Shown here: positions 12,065-24,207 of the stretch, in pieces
Layout of the letters: every line of letters starts with the position of its first letter
Numbering within the stretch: position 1 is the stretch's first letter
Source of the DNA: Bugula neritina
Taxonomy: Eukaryota > Bryozoa > Gymnolaemata > Cheilostomatida > Bugulidae
Length of the DNA: 64,000 nt
NCBI GenBank assembly: GCA_964035545.1
Contig: OZ037765.1
Location: 30,740,004 to 30,804,003 of the forward strand
Direction: 5' to 3'
Notes under the pieces: generated by a model
What the model was told of the DNA's origin: nothing
Seen by the model: only the letters and a program-made list of their open reading frames with translations
Databases searched by the model: none
Translations under genes and position numbers: made by a program

Positions 12065-15000
12065 TCATTTTTTTAGACTCAAACCCAGTATTAGTGCAAT
12101 GACTCCCCCGACTACCACCAGTATTATAGCCAGGATACACAGCTTCTTTCTGTAGGATTTCTACAAATGCAGATTTATAACAAGATAACACAATTCAGAA
12201 TGCTGATAACTCGTAGCATAGGAAACTTGAAATTAGTACAGTGCTCCCTCCGTATCTCACAGAGCTACAGGTCCTGAAACCTCAATTTGTGACAGTAGAA
12301 TACCAGATTTAGCTTATGGATCCGTTAAACTCGCCCATTGTTTCCCTATACACACATACATAAGCCACAAAACGGTGGGGGGGTGGGTGGGGTTCAAGCC
12401 CTTTACGTAACCTATGGAATTTCTGTATCCATGAGATATAGAGGGAGCACCATGAAGGATGAAGATATTTATTTTACTGGCATCTTCTAACACAATGAAT
12501 TACAAATTCAAATTAGTTTACATATGAATTTTCTACACTGAAAGCTACACAATATTGACCACAAAATTAAGAATGAGCAACTTTCTTCAAATGTTTCAAC
12601 GTCCATTGATATCAAGAAATTAAATGAAATAATTTAAAGTTGGGCAGCTGTGCTACAATTCCCTAACTGTATCATTATACAGGGGATAACTGAAATTGAC
12701 AGAAACAGACTTTAATTATGCATCAGTCACATTTAAATTAGAATAGATGGTCGTCATTACCAAACTAAGATGTTGCAACAATGAGCCCGGTGTGTTATGA
12801 AGTGTCTATAAAGATTTATTAAGCTCAGCACATCCTAATTTAGTAGTCAGTCAGTCTACATGATAAGAAGAATATTGGACTCAATTTAATTCTGTCTATC
12901 CCACCCAATACTATACCTGGTATGTTGCTGCCTTCTCTAGCTGAACGTTGCCTTTCGACACATTATCAGCGGCCTGCACTATATTTGCTTCTATATCATC
13001 TTAAAATAGAAATATCTTCCATTGCAACACGTATAGTCTATCAAGCTGCAATAATATTTCTCAGCACATTTATCTTAGTTCATACAATGTTACTATAAAT
13101 ACTCGATGTTTTTTTATGAAACAATTCTATAGGCTCTGCAAGTTATTTTCATCAATTCCCGGTGAAAAACTGTTTGCAGGAAAATTTTGCAACACCGAAA
13201 CACAAAAAGCTGACATAAGAAGCAAGTCAACTCTTACGTACCTATTTGTTCTCCCTGTTCCACTACCATCGTCCCCAACTCTCTAAATATGTCATTTACA
13301 TTCAGCACATCTGCCTGACGGTATAATAAATAAACTCAATTATCATGGAGTGATAAAATTATTATAGTTTAACACAAGTTTATATCCTATAATCTAGTAA
13401 AAACGCAGGGATAAAATTGCTTCAGCCTCAAGACCAATGTGATTCCAATTCATTGAAATTACTTGATTTTCAATTCGAGAAATTATATAGTTTAATAAGC
13501 AAACCTCTAACTGTCTCATTCTTTCCTCTCTTTCTCTGGCTAAATCAAACTCATCTTCTACTAACCGCTGCTCTTGAAAGAGTTGTTCTCTCCTTTGAGT
13601 CTGCGCTAACAGTTGGGAGTCATCTGACCACATTTCTGGTTCCTAAACGCCAAGATATTATGTAAAGAGGAATAATAAACTGAAGACAGACAGACAACAT
13701 AATGACATCCACCAGCAGGCAACTATTGTAAAAGCTACATGATTAGTTGTATTTGATTTTAATGGGATCAACATCTACCAACCTATAGAGTGTCAACCAT
13801 GCATAATTGATAAATCCTAATTCAACTATTCATACAAACTGCTACGGGCTATATAATTAGAGAACACAGGCTAGATATTATAACAGGATTATAGACCTGT
13901 TTACTATTGCATTGTTGAAAGACAGTCTGAAGTTGCAGGTAAAATCAATAGCATTTCTAGCTGCATCACATGTGAACTTGTACAGTATATCAGTTGAGTT
14001 ATTCATATCATAAGTATAGTACAAATAGTCACTAACCTGATCTACACTCTGTGTACGCACTCTCAGTGACTCTCCTTTCAATTGATTTTTCACTCTCTGA
14101 AACCAAAACAGATAGCATTAATGTCTAGTTACTGGAGCATGTAACACAACATGCTGTAACTGAACAAAAATTGACATATAATGAGAAGTTGTCTGTCCTG
14201 TTATTAAATGGTTTAATTTATACCCAGTCACTAGTATGAATTACACAAACACAGATATGCAAGATGGCCAGACAAGAAACAATTAAAAGTAAAATTTTAA
14301 CGAGCTTTGCTTTTAAGAACAAGTTGCAGGGTAATAATAATTCTGCAGGGTTTGCTAAAATACACCACCAGTTATAATATTCAAATTAAATATATGCTAT
14401 AATGTTATAATAGCATCATTAAATAATAGAATATTATATAATCCATATGATGATACATATAATAGGACTATATATACATATGCATTATATTGTGTGTATC
14501 ATTACACACATGGACAAATAAATGATTATCTAACAAACCTGCTGAATAGAGGAGTATCTATGTAATGCTGATTTGAAGCTAGTTTTTAATCTCTCCACAT
14601 GCAGCCTCTTTTGCTGTAAAGAAACAAATTTATTTCGTGAGCTATTGAAAAATTTCATAGCAATAAGTTTGAGATGACTGTCAGTGATAAAATAAACTTT
14701 AGTATCAACAGTTGATTAATGAAAATGGCAACTGTGCAAGTAATACGTGACTGAAGGACACATCTTACTCTATCACCCCGGCCAGCATTCCTTTGTAGAG
14801 TCTGTATCATCTCTGATATCTGCGTGGCTATACCGTTTGTCTCGGCTTGTATTTCATGCCTTAAATAAAAAATTAATATTCCAGCGACTACGTGTTTGCG
14901 TAAAATAAAACCCAAAGTTAGAAATATTATTTATAGCAGTGAATTCTATACGACACCGTTGCATATTTTTATGGAATTAGTTTGTCACACATAAGTTGAA

Positions 15001-15591
15001 AATTTAAAATCGCCATGAAACTTGAACATACAGTTTGTCCCTCAGTTCTGGGCCATCATCTGACGTGCCAATTTTCCGAGCTTGTCGTTCCAATGCTGAA
15101 GCTACAATTCGCTTAAAATGAATAATTTCAGATCAGAAAACAAAAAATATGTTATTGAAAAAAAAGGGGAAAATAATTGTGGCGTCAACTATTGATTATT
15201 GTAAAAATAAAGCCAGGAGCAAAATATATTCAGGCCTGTGTTAAATGTTCACACTTCTTTGAAAGGAAAAACACTAAATATCATCAAACAAAAACTACAC
15301 TATTCTCACCATTATTATTGACTTTAAAAATGTGCTTTCCAATCTTTTCAGAAAGATTATCTTGTGAGCCTCCTACAATAGCAATCATACTTTAATTAAA
15401 ACAATTTTAATAGATTAATATCAAATAAGCAAAAGCAACATATAGATGCTATAAGTTAAAGCAAACCTACAAAAGTATATTGCAGATTGATAGACAGTTT
15501 TCTAGATCACGTTTAGGTACATACCATCTCTTCTCATTGCACCGTATGAAGAATGAGATCCAGAGATTGGTTGCCGAGAGTCACTCGCCAT
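12065..15591 (-). CDS. Syntaxin-7/12-like endosomal Qa-SNARE
   Basis: This is a tail-anchored SNARE for endosome and lysosome fusion. Minus-strand exons in order are 15525-15591, 15310-15372, 15032-15101, 14769-14859, 14539-14613, 14037-14096, 13505-13642, 13242-13314, 12917-12999 and 12065-12160, joining in phase to 271 aa. The N-terminal part is helical (Habc type). The SNARE motif spans about residues 180-240 and includes LNVNDIFRELGTMVVEQGEQ and IEANIVQAADNV. The glutamine of VVEQG (about Q208) matches the zero-layer Q of syntaxin-7/12. A hydrophobic anchor (CILAIILVVVGGVIALILG) follows residue 245, and the protein ends in LKK. A MITE-like repeat sits in the last intron. Syntaxin-7 and -12/13 cannot be told apart from this. 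The gene is convergent with the SLC38-like gene, about 480 bp between stop codons. Confidence 0.92.
12241..12450. mobile_element. Short MITE-like element with GTGCTCCCTC inverted ends
   Basis: The left end reads GTGCTCCCTCCGTATCTCA. The right end is the near reverse complement (TGAGATATAGAGGGAGCAC). Inside there is a G-rich run around 12375 (GGTGGGGGGGTGGGTGGGG) and no coding frame. It lies in the last intron of the syntaxin gene. I could not define a target duplication. Confidence 0.7.
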
Positions 15592-18075
15592 GGTACTAGA
15601 AATATTGCATTCTCATTATGTAGAGTATATACATTTAAAGATAATAGTAAATTTATATTCATTAGCTTTAATATATTTATACAACAAGTTAAATTTGAGC
15701 ACCAAACTATAATAGCTCATTGAAACGAAAGTAGTTTCTTATACATACATTCACGGGCTTTGAAATAACAAGTAGCTATATATGTATATTGAATTTTTAT
15801 CATTTTTGAAAAATTCTAGCCAAAAAATATATTTCTCAAAGCTGTTGATTAAAAAACTAACTCAATATCTGCACGCTTAGTCACTAAATTGTTGCAAATT
15901 ATTTATGTAAGCAAATAAACCTGATTTCAATTAAGTATATGAAATCAAAAATGCTTTTTTTTGCAGTTAGGTGCAGAAATGGAGATTTTGACCAAAAAAT
16001 TCCCCCCTGAATAGTATACTGTTGAAAGTTTTTGGCTTGTGTTAGATGGGCCCTACCAACATATTAGCACTATAATTGTGATCATCATAGTACTAGTGAC
16101 AATGACTAATCCCTTAGAGTAAGGCTAATGATAGTAATGAGTAACGACTTATACTTAATTATAATGCTAAAACATTAACTATGACTATAAAGTATAAGTC
16201 TAAGTATAAAGTATGCGTATGGCTATGAGTATCACTATCACTATGACTATAACTCAGTATAAGTCATACTGATACTAAATGCTAAGTGGTAAGTATAACT
16301 ATTACATTTACTATAACTATAAGTATAAATATTACTAATACTTGTAGCTAAACTTAATGTTATACTATTACTCTAAGTCTATCACTATGAGTATGAGTAT
16401 GAGTATCAGTATGACTATGACATTGACTCAAACTCAAAGTGATTGACAATGGGATTAAGGAGGAGTTTATATATTTGGTTTTAAAGCTTTGCATTGTGAG
16501 ACAGCATAATTTTAAAAAGTAATTTTGTCTAACATCAAAATAAAAATAATTTAGTAATATAAATATGCACCGTAAAACTAAAAATATTATTTTTACTTCA
16601 TTTGATGATCAGTGGGAAGAATGCTATTCGGAGCTTATAAGCGCATGTAGGCGTGTCTTATTACTAGCAAAATACAAACCTTCAACTCCAGACCCAAGAG
16701 TCCAATAAAAACGCAGATTCGACCCATCCGACCTCCCACTAACAATTTTCTGGATCATATGGCTCGCACGTGACTTAGAAAAACAGCTTCCTGGCGATAC
16801 CACTACGACTAGTAAGTTTGAAGTTGTACTTGTTAATAAACGATATCAACTGAAAACAATTTTATTTTTATTATTACTTTAAAACTTTATTACGTTAAGT
16901 AGAAAATAGATTAAAATTTTAAACGCGATTATTTTTATTGTTTGAAGGCAGTTTAGTTTTAGTTTGAACCATGAAGGCATAATGATTATATTTATAATAA
17001 TCTCATTATAATTATTACTGATAGTGATTGACTGATAGTGATAGTGATTATCATTGACGTTATCATTATCATTATGATTATCATTTGATTATGACGCAAT
17101 AATTATCATTATCATTATGATAAACTTAAAGTGATGTATCATTATTATTATTAATCATAATTATAAGCATATTGATTACATTCACTCACAAAAATAATAT
17201 AGATGTTATTAATAAATTACTTAATTAGATTTAGTAACTACTAGTACTAATTAAATTTACTCATTCATTATTTAATCGTATTAATATTATTATTACTATT
17301 GCCATTGGTATTAGCAGTTGTGCAAACTAAAACTTGAAGAATGAACTATAATAATAATATTAGTATTACTAAATTTTAAAGCCGATTATAATATGAAAAA
17401 TGACTGTAAGTTAGAGTATAAGTATAAGATTTGGTATAAATATAACTATAAGAAAGGAAGTATAACTTTTACAACTATAAGTATTAATATATGTATAGGT
17501 ATTTTAATTTATTTCTAGCAGCAGCATGAGCACTAGCTATAATTCTCACTATGATTTTGATTCTCGAACTATAACTGTTGCTGAAGTATGTTTTCTTTCT
17601 CTCTTTTTGCCAGGACAACATAAACATACTTAAGACTGTGTTGCTAGTGAGTTTCAAATTCAATAAAATTTCATTTATTTTCTTATTCATTCAAACTAGG
17701 TGATATCGTGTTTAAAAAACCCATCAACGTTCTGCCAAGCTAGGCTCTCTAACTGTATCAAGCCATGCAGTTTTATTAAGATGATGAAAAATATGATTGT
17801 TTATTTTTTTTTAGTTTGTAAGCCTCTAAAACTGTAATGGCAATGCACAATTTGTAATGCCTTATAAGGCTGATATGCTTCATAAAAATTAGCAGTTATT
17901 TACATGTATGTGTTTGCTAAAATAAAACATTTTTAACTGATCAATAGTTTTGCAAATCACTTGATTATGCCATCACCACTTGTGAAATCTTAGGCATATA
18001 ATGGTACATATGTGTACATTTCATCTATATTATTTTAGCTTGCAGTATGAAATGAATTGAAAACACTTCTGCAAC
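15592..18075. other. Intergenic region with degenerate simple sequence
   Basis: This is the shared 5' side of the syntaxin (-) and the small membrane protein gene (+). From about 16080 to 17480 it is dominated by decayed triplet/hexamer repeats such as ACTATGAGTATCACTATGACT and TTATCATTATCATTATGAT. I see no exon with protein similarity. Promoters for both flanking genes should lie here, but I see no motif strong enough to place them. Confidence 0.6.
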
Positions 18076-19452
18076 ATGGATGAAAAAACTCCAATAGTAT
18101 CTGGTAGATCATCATCTGATACAGAAGATTCCCAAGCTATCTATCATGGGGAGGGGCAGTCTCGTAGTCAGGTGAATCACAGGCTACATTTATTATCTTA
18201 AGACATGCTTGTTTATCTTATGAAAATATAAGGATAAATACTTATTGTTTTACATTCAATAACTGACCAGCATACTGAAATTATATTTTGTTGTTTTTCA
18301 TGTCATCTTGGTTTTGTTTCAGAAAGTTGGCCAGATTATCTGCATGATAATAGTTGTCTTAGCTTCGTTGGTGAGTTTCTACCACACCTATGACTCATAT
18401 CATTGACTAAGAGTCATATTTATATCCAAGATTATGAGTCATAGCATATACTTACATAAGATGTTGTCACTTAATGTAGTCAAAATTGTAACCTAGAAGG
18501 CATTAAAAGTGTTGAAAGTAACTTTAGTGTTTGTAAACAAAAAGTGATTTACAAATTTAATCAAGTTATAAAATATGGATGAACACTCTTGTTGGAATAT
18601 ATTATGTGAATACATAAATACTAGTTGTATTTTTGTATCATGAAACAACCATACACATGGCACTGTATTCTCTGGCAAGATTGCTTTTTACAGGTGTGTC
18701 TGGGACTATGTATACGTGGTGGTATATTGAAGCAGAGTACTCATATTGCTTTCTTATATTTCATGTTTGCTCTGACTGTAGCCGGTGTTGCGGCGGTACA
18801 CATTATTATGGTGAGGCCATTATAAATTTGTTTATCGTTCTATTTTCCAATTGCACACAGCATCAGTTGGTACCCCCCTCCCCCCCTCCCCTATCCACAA
18901 TATTCATATATGATGTGCGCCAAAGCTTTTTCTTCTTATTTTAGACTATATAAATATCAGCATTATATTATCCATATTAGATGTGCACTAATTCCCCATG
19001 AGCTCAGTGCTCTGAAGTCTTTTTGTTTTGAACTGTTGAAATATAAACAAGCGGTTTTCAGGTTTCAGTGACTAAAGTTTAAACATCTAAACAACTTGGT
19101 GTGCATATTGAGTGTATACGCATTGCGCGACATTTATGCGCCATGAAATTATGTAAAATAGTTATTGTTATATGCTGTAGTTTTATTTCCCAGCTTCTAC
19201 AAAGTTAAAAAAAATTATCTAGAAGTCTTTAGCCTTCAGTTTTCTTCATATGGACAGTTTGGTTGTTGCTATGGTTGCCATTCTGTATAATATATTGTCT
19301 TATATATATATATGGTTCATATTTTACAGGTGATATTCATGAAAAAAAATTACATATCTGAAGAGAAAATATGGTTTGCTTATGTGTCAGGATTTTTTGT
19401 AGTTGTACAATCTGTCTTTATAGATATTATCGTGTTGTCTAAGGGTCTATAG
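18076..19452 (+). CDS. Small membrane protein with three predicted helices
   Basis: Four exons (18076-18171, 18323-18370, 18694-18810, 19330-19452) join in phase 0 at every junction to give 127 aa. The first 32 residues are polar and acidic, starting MDEKTPIVSG. Three hydrophobic segments follow: VGQIICMIIVVLASLVCLGL, IAFLYFMFALTVAGVAAVHI and FAYVSGFFVVVQSVFIDIIV. The third is preceded by a charged loop, MKKNYISEEKIW. Size and layout resemble small TMEM proteins such as TMEM243, but I do not see enough identity to name it. A cytosolic N-terminus is likely because there is no signal peptide. An AATAAA lies at 19993-19998. The consistent exon phases and clean splice sites support a real gene even though each exon is short. 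Confidence 0.75.
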
Positions 19453-19992
19453 GCATATTATGCTCTTATATATCTAAGTTTTTAATTGAAACATTAAGCC
19501 AGCAGTTTAAAGGAACTCTTATCAGATCCAGAGGCATTGTTTTTGTATATAAAAGTATTTTATTTCGCTATTAAATCTCTAGTGTAAATGCATCTTCAAA
19601 TGTAAACACTGGTTACGAGCTGCTTTTTACATTTTCATGTTGTTGTATTCACTTACAAAACCAACAGGATTTTTCAATTGTAGTATTATGTATTGAGTTA
19701 GCTATTAGCATTAAACATTTATAACTATTTATATATGTTTTTATATTTTTATAATTTGAATTGTAATAATCATGGCTGTAATTTTTATATGCATCCTTGT
19801 AAATAACTGAATCAATTTTTTTGTAAACAAATGTAATTTTTCCTTTAAAAAGTACATTTCTAAAATTGTTTCTGCTAAAACATAATCTTTTAGGCTCATT
19901 TGTTTCACTCATTGCTGCATGTGGATACAATTGAGTTTGGATTAATTTTGGTTTAGTAGGTTTCATGGCTATGAAAATTGAATTTGTGCCAA

Positions 19993-19998
19993 AATAAA
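19993..19998 (+). terminator. Possible polyadenylation signal of the small membrane protein gene
   Basis: An AATAAA hexamer lies about 540 bp after the stop codon, with no stronger candidate closer that I noticed. Confidence 0.3.
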
Positions 19999-20390
19999 TT
20001 GGCTGAAGTTGAAAATACTCTTATTTGCTGTTATAATTCTTGAAAGCAGGTTGATGTAATTCTAAGCTGTTTGTGTATAGCCACCGCAAGGCATGGAGTT
20101 TGTTTATTATGCTACACAATACTCTGAACAATAGTGTCTAGACAACTAGAACTCTGTATGTGTACATATGGGTCATATTATTAGCAAGTATTTGATTATT
20201 GCAAACTATATAAATGGTCACCAAGTCAAAATAATAATCCTGTTATGTTTAATTTATTGTAAAATCGTTTGTCTTATTGGAGTTTTCTGTCCGTAGGTAT
20301 CTAATCTATAGAAGCTGCAACTCCAAAGTAAATACAGATTTTCATTTTCTAAATCTAGTGGACTTTGGCTAGGGTGTAAAGTTTGAATTG

Positions 20391-20498
20391 TTCCATAAGC
20401 AACTTCGAGTTGAGGGTGACTGGGGGCAGCAGTTTGCCTTTCTCGAGTCTCCAAGCTACTGCCCTCATTCACTACCAACTTGAAGCTGCTTATAGAGC
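20391..20498. mobile_element. Foldback element, copy 1 (short form)
   Basis: The left arm CCATAAGCAACTTCGAGTTG and following bases are inverted in the right arm (CAACTTGAAGCTGCTTATAG). The arms are about 40 bp with several mismatches. Related copies occur at 57836-57964 and 60344-60504. The open frames running through it on both strands reflect the palindrome and are not genes. Confidence 0.65.
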
Positions 20499-20699
20499 TA
20501 TTCGTAAAATATTTGCCAATGTTGTTTTTATCGAGTTATCCTACCTCAGAATACTTCACGTCTATGACACAATTAATATTTTTTTAGAGATGTGATAGCC
20601 TTCGCTCTCTATAGAATAAATGTGTCATTATGTATACATTAACTTTATTCAGCAGTTTTAAAAAAATCCAAGGCTGTTACATTTTAGTCATTGATGATT

Positions 20700-22530
20700 T
20701 TTTAGAATCATACTCATACACTCACACTGATCCAGTCATACTCATACTGAAAGACTTGATGAATATCTTTGTAGAAGCAGTATACTAGTAATAAGACTTT
20801 AGTGACTACAGTAAAGTTTCACTTTAGTCTTTACTGATTTTTGGGATGTTTCGAGGTCGCACTCACTAGTCACTAGTACTACTAGTACTACACTACTACT
20901 ACTAGTACTACCAGTAGTAGTAGTACTAGTACCTGGTCTTGTAGAGTGTAGTGAGCCTGTACTGTAGTACTAGTAGTAGTACTAGTACTAGTAAGACTAA
21001 GTAGTAAGTACTCTATACTATTACTATTAGTATTACTAGTGACGCTGACAGTCACAGTGACAGTGTCTAGTAGTAATACTAGTAGTAACTAACTGAGTGG
21101 TCATAATGATACTGATAGTCGTACTGATCGTCATGTCGATACTGATAGTGATACTGACACTGATAGCCCGTGATACTCATGATAGGACTAGGGGTATCAG
21201 TGTGGGTATGAGATTCAGATTCTATTTACTATCACTATTTATATTAGTATTTAGTATGACTATCACTATGAGTATCACTAATCACTGACACTATGAGTAT
21301 CATAGTGATAATCACGGTCATAAATATCAGTATGAGTATAATTATCACTATGAAATAATGATGGCTATGACTTAATAAAGGTTTAGGTTACTCAGTTTCA
21401 CTTGGCACTGTAGCCATTGGCTATGCTTACAGTTACTGAGAGTGAGTACAGAGTACCAGTAGATGTAGTTGGTTGTACTAGTACTCTTACTGATACTGGG
21501 TACTGTGAGTCATAATGTGTCTAGTAATACTCATAAGTCATACTGATCAGTGATTAATTTACAGTTAGTGTCGCTCTTAGTCTTACTATTAGTCTTACTC
21601 TTATTCTTATAGTTCATGTTAGAGACATTGACATAGTTAGATTAGGACAGCTAAAATAATAATACCGACCATAGATGGCACAGATGAACTCATGATGGTG
21701 ATGATGCACTCATACTGATATTCATGTTTATACTACCTACTAAGTATAAGTCGTATGGTAATAGTATTAGTAGTATTAAGTTTAATAAAACTAAAAATGA
21801 AATTCAAACTTGAAGTTATTAGCTGATACATAAACTTGGAATTATTAGCATTACTATAGGTTAAAGTATAACTATTAGTTTTGCTAATACTAACAGTATT
21901 AGTATTACTGATGTGTAACAGTAATACCAATACTAATAGGCATAATCATAATGATTACAATAGTTGTAGTCGTTATAAAATTAAATATTTTTTGAGTAAT
22001 TATTGTGATGATAGATTTTAGTGTTAATGATACCAATGCTGGTAGTAATACTAATGGTAATAATTAATATTATAGTTAATGATTTATACTTACTCTGGGA
22101 GTTTAAGTTAAGCTTACTTTCAGTTTTATACTTCAACTATAATTATACTCACACCCAATAACCATAATAATAATTATGATGCTAGTTATCATGATGATTG
22201 TGCTGATTTTAAATAATAATACTAATGTTAGTCATAGTAAAATTGATAGTAAAAGTGGTACTTGTAGTGATGCCAAAGCAGGGATAGCTGTAAGTGATAG
22301 TAATAGTATTATTTTGACTTTTAGTCATAATTACTGGTGGGCTTGTTGTAGGATACTGATACTTTTCATGATAGTCATGTTTCATATTATACCACTATTT
22401 GACTTTAGCAGAAATATGAAGTACAACATAGGGATAAATCATTTGAATATGAATGCGATTTTTGATAACTATAATAACACTCACTCACACTGGGACAATA
22501 GTATAACTTAACTAGTCTTAGTGAACTGCA
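20700..22530. repeat. Long tract of degenerate triplet/hexamer simple sequence
   Basis: About 1.8 kb is built from imperfect units such as ACTAGTACT, GATACTGATAGT and AGTATCACTATG. They often keep a 3-bp rhythm, which keeps frames open by chance (for example 21097-21288 and 22176-22511). The composition is uniform, no splice signals bound a real exon, and no domain is recognisable. Confidence 0.7.
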
Positions 22531-24207
22531 TTAAGCGAGTTGCTTTATTAAGTAAGACTAAGATTAACTGTAGAGTGTAAAAGTTAGTTTTACTGTAAGT
22601 TAGTGAGTGCATCTATAAGTTGCTGGAAATTGCTAATAACTTTACTCTATCAATTTCAATTTGCTTTTTTATTCTCTTCAATATAAATGTAGCTACTTTG
22701 TCTTGAAGTTTTAATGGTACAAACAGATGCTAGCAGGGCACTATCAAATTGTTATTTGGCATCAACTTGTAGCTTAACAAATGCTATTATTCTAAAATTG
22801 AGTTGTTGATAACAATTATAGCTAAATACTTTATTATATGTTTTTACACTGTCAACTATAAGTATCATTATTATTTTATGTCATACGACAAGCCACACTA
22901 AAATGCAATATAATTAGGCCTATGCTTATCACAAAACTGAATATAATCAGATGACAATTGGTATTATAAATTGTAGTTGTTCATTTAACAAAGTTATACC
23001 ATATTTTCTTAAAATTTATTGATAATATAATTAATTATTTCAATATATGATAATAAATGGTTAGCAGATTTTGTAGATGGAATAAATTGAGGTTTGATTT
23101 TTATACTAAATGATATTTTTACTTTAACCCCCAAAACATTCATTATTCTTATCTAGATTTAAATGTGAGGTTTGTTTTTTTAATTTTTAAACTCTTATAT
23201 GTCACAAAGTTAACCGAAGTTCTTATTCCGTCCCCACTGTTACTCATAGTAAATGAATACTTCTTAGTAGCTGGTATAGTAGGAACACTGGTTAAGTTTA
23301 GATTACATGTAACACTTTCAGTGCGGTATAATGTCTATTCATAATGATAATCTATCAAATGAAGCTTTTCCTGATGCAAACAATTGTATTGTTAGTATTT
23401 AATTGAGATTAGCCTTGTATTATAGTTTAATGTTTAGAGATACAATTAAATGCTGGTTAGATGTGAATTCAGTTTTCTGTGGTGGCTGCTACAATTTTCC
23501 CCAAGGGTCTGCATTGGTTGTACCTTAAAAGTTGAAATTAAAATTCAAATGTATGAGGCTGGAATTATGTTGTCCGACACACAATTTTCAAGACTTGAAA
23601 TTTACGAGTTTAGATTCAGTCATTGTACCAGCTCTTTTTTATGAGTTTAGTGAATTTTTTGTATGCATAGTCAAACTTGAGCAGGACAATGTAAGTGCTA
23701 TTAATCAGCCTACTCATAATCTGTGAATTGTTTTACAAGTGACTTATTGATTTAGAATGTACACACTTGTTGAAACTTCCAAGGAACATGCTGTGTAAAC
23801 TCATATGTTTCTGAATAGACTACCAACTTATCATCACGGCCATCTTTTCATTAATAAACACGCCTATAGAAACTGTGGAATAGTTTTCTTAGCCAGCTGC
23901 TTGCGTAATCTGTCTTCTGTTGCAAGAAACATGGTGTCGCACCAATACAGTCTGCGATTGAGATCCTTTTAGCATAATACTTTAATCAATAGTTGATCCC
24001 GTGGTGATTTGATAATTGTTCTTGGTATTTTAGTGTGTCTATTCTATTTACACGACAATATAAATAATATATATTTTTATTTGCCATTCACGGTAGTAGC
24101 TATTCCATGTAAAGAACCAGCGTGATACAAGTCAGTGTATACTTGGTAGGTCTATGTTTAGCTTAAGATGTTGAAATAATGTGTTTCTATATATAGGTGT
24201 ATATGTA
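22531..24207. other. Intergenic sequence upstream of the EFA6-like gene
   Basis: This is AT-rich, with no recognisable exon. It should contain the promoter and possibly an untranslated first exon of the EFA6-like gene: a plausible acceptor (TATATATAG) ends at about 24195, just before the chosen start codon. I could not identify a matching donor upstream. Confidence 0.4.

Noticed and set aside
19649-19966. 105-codon minus-strand frame
   Set aside because: Biased to Lys/Asn/Tyr as expected of AT-rich noncoding DNA. It overlaps the 3' UTR of the small membrane protein gene and shows no domain.
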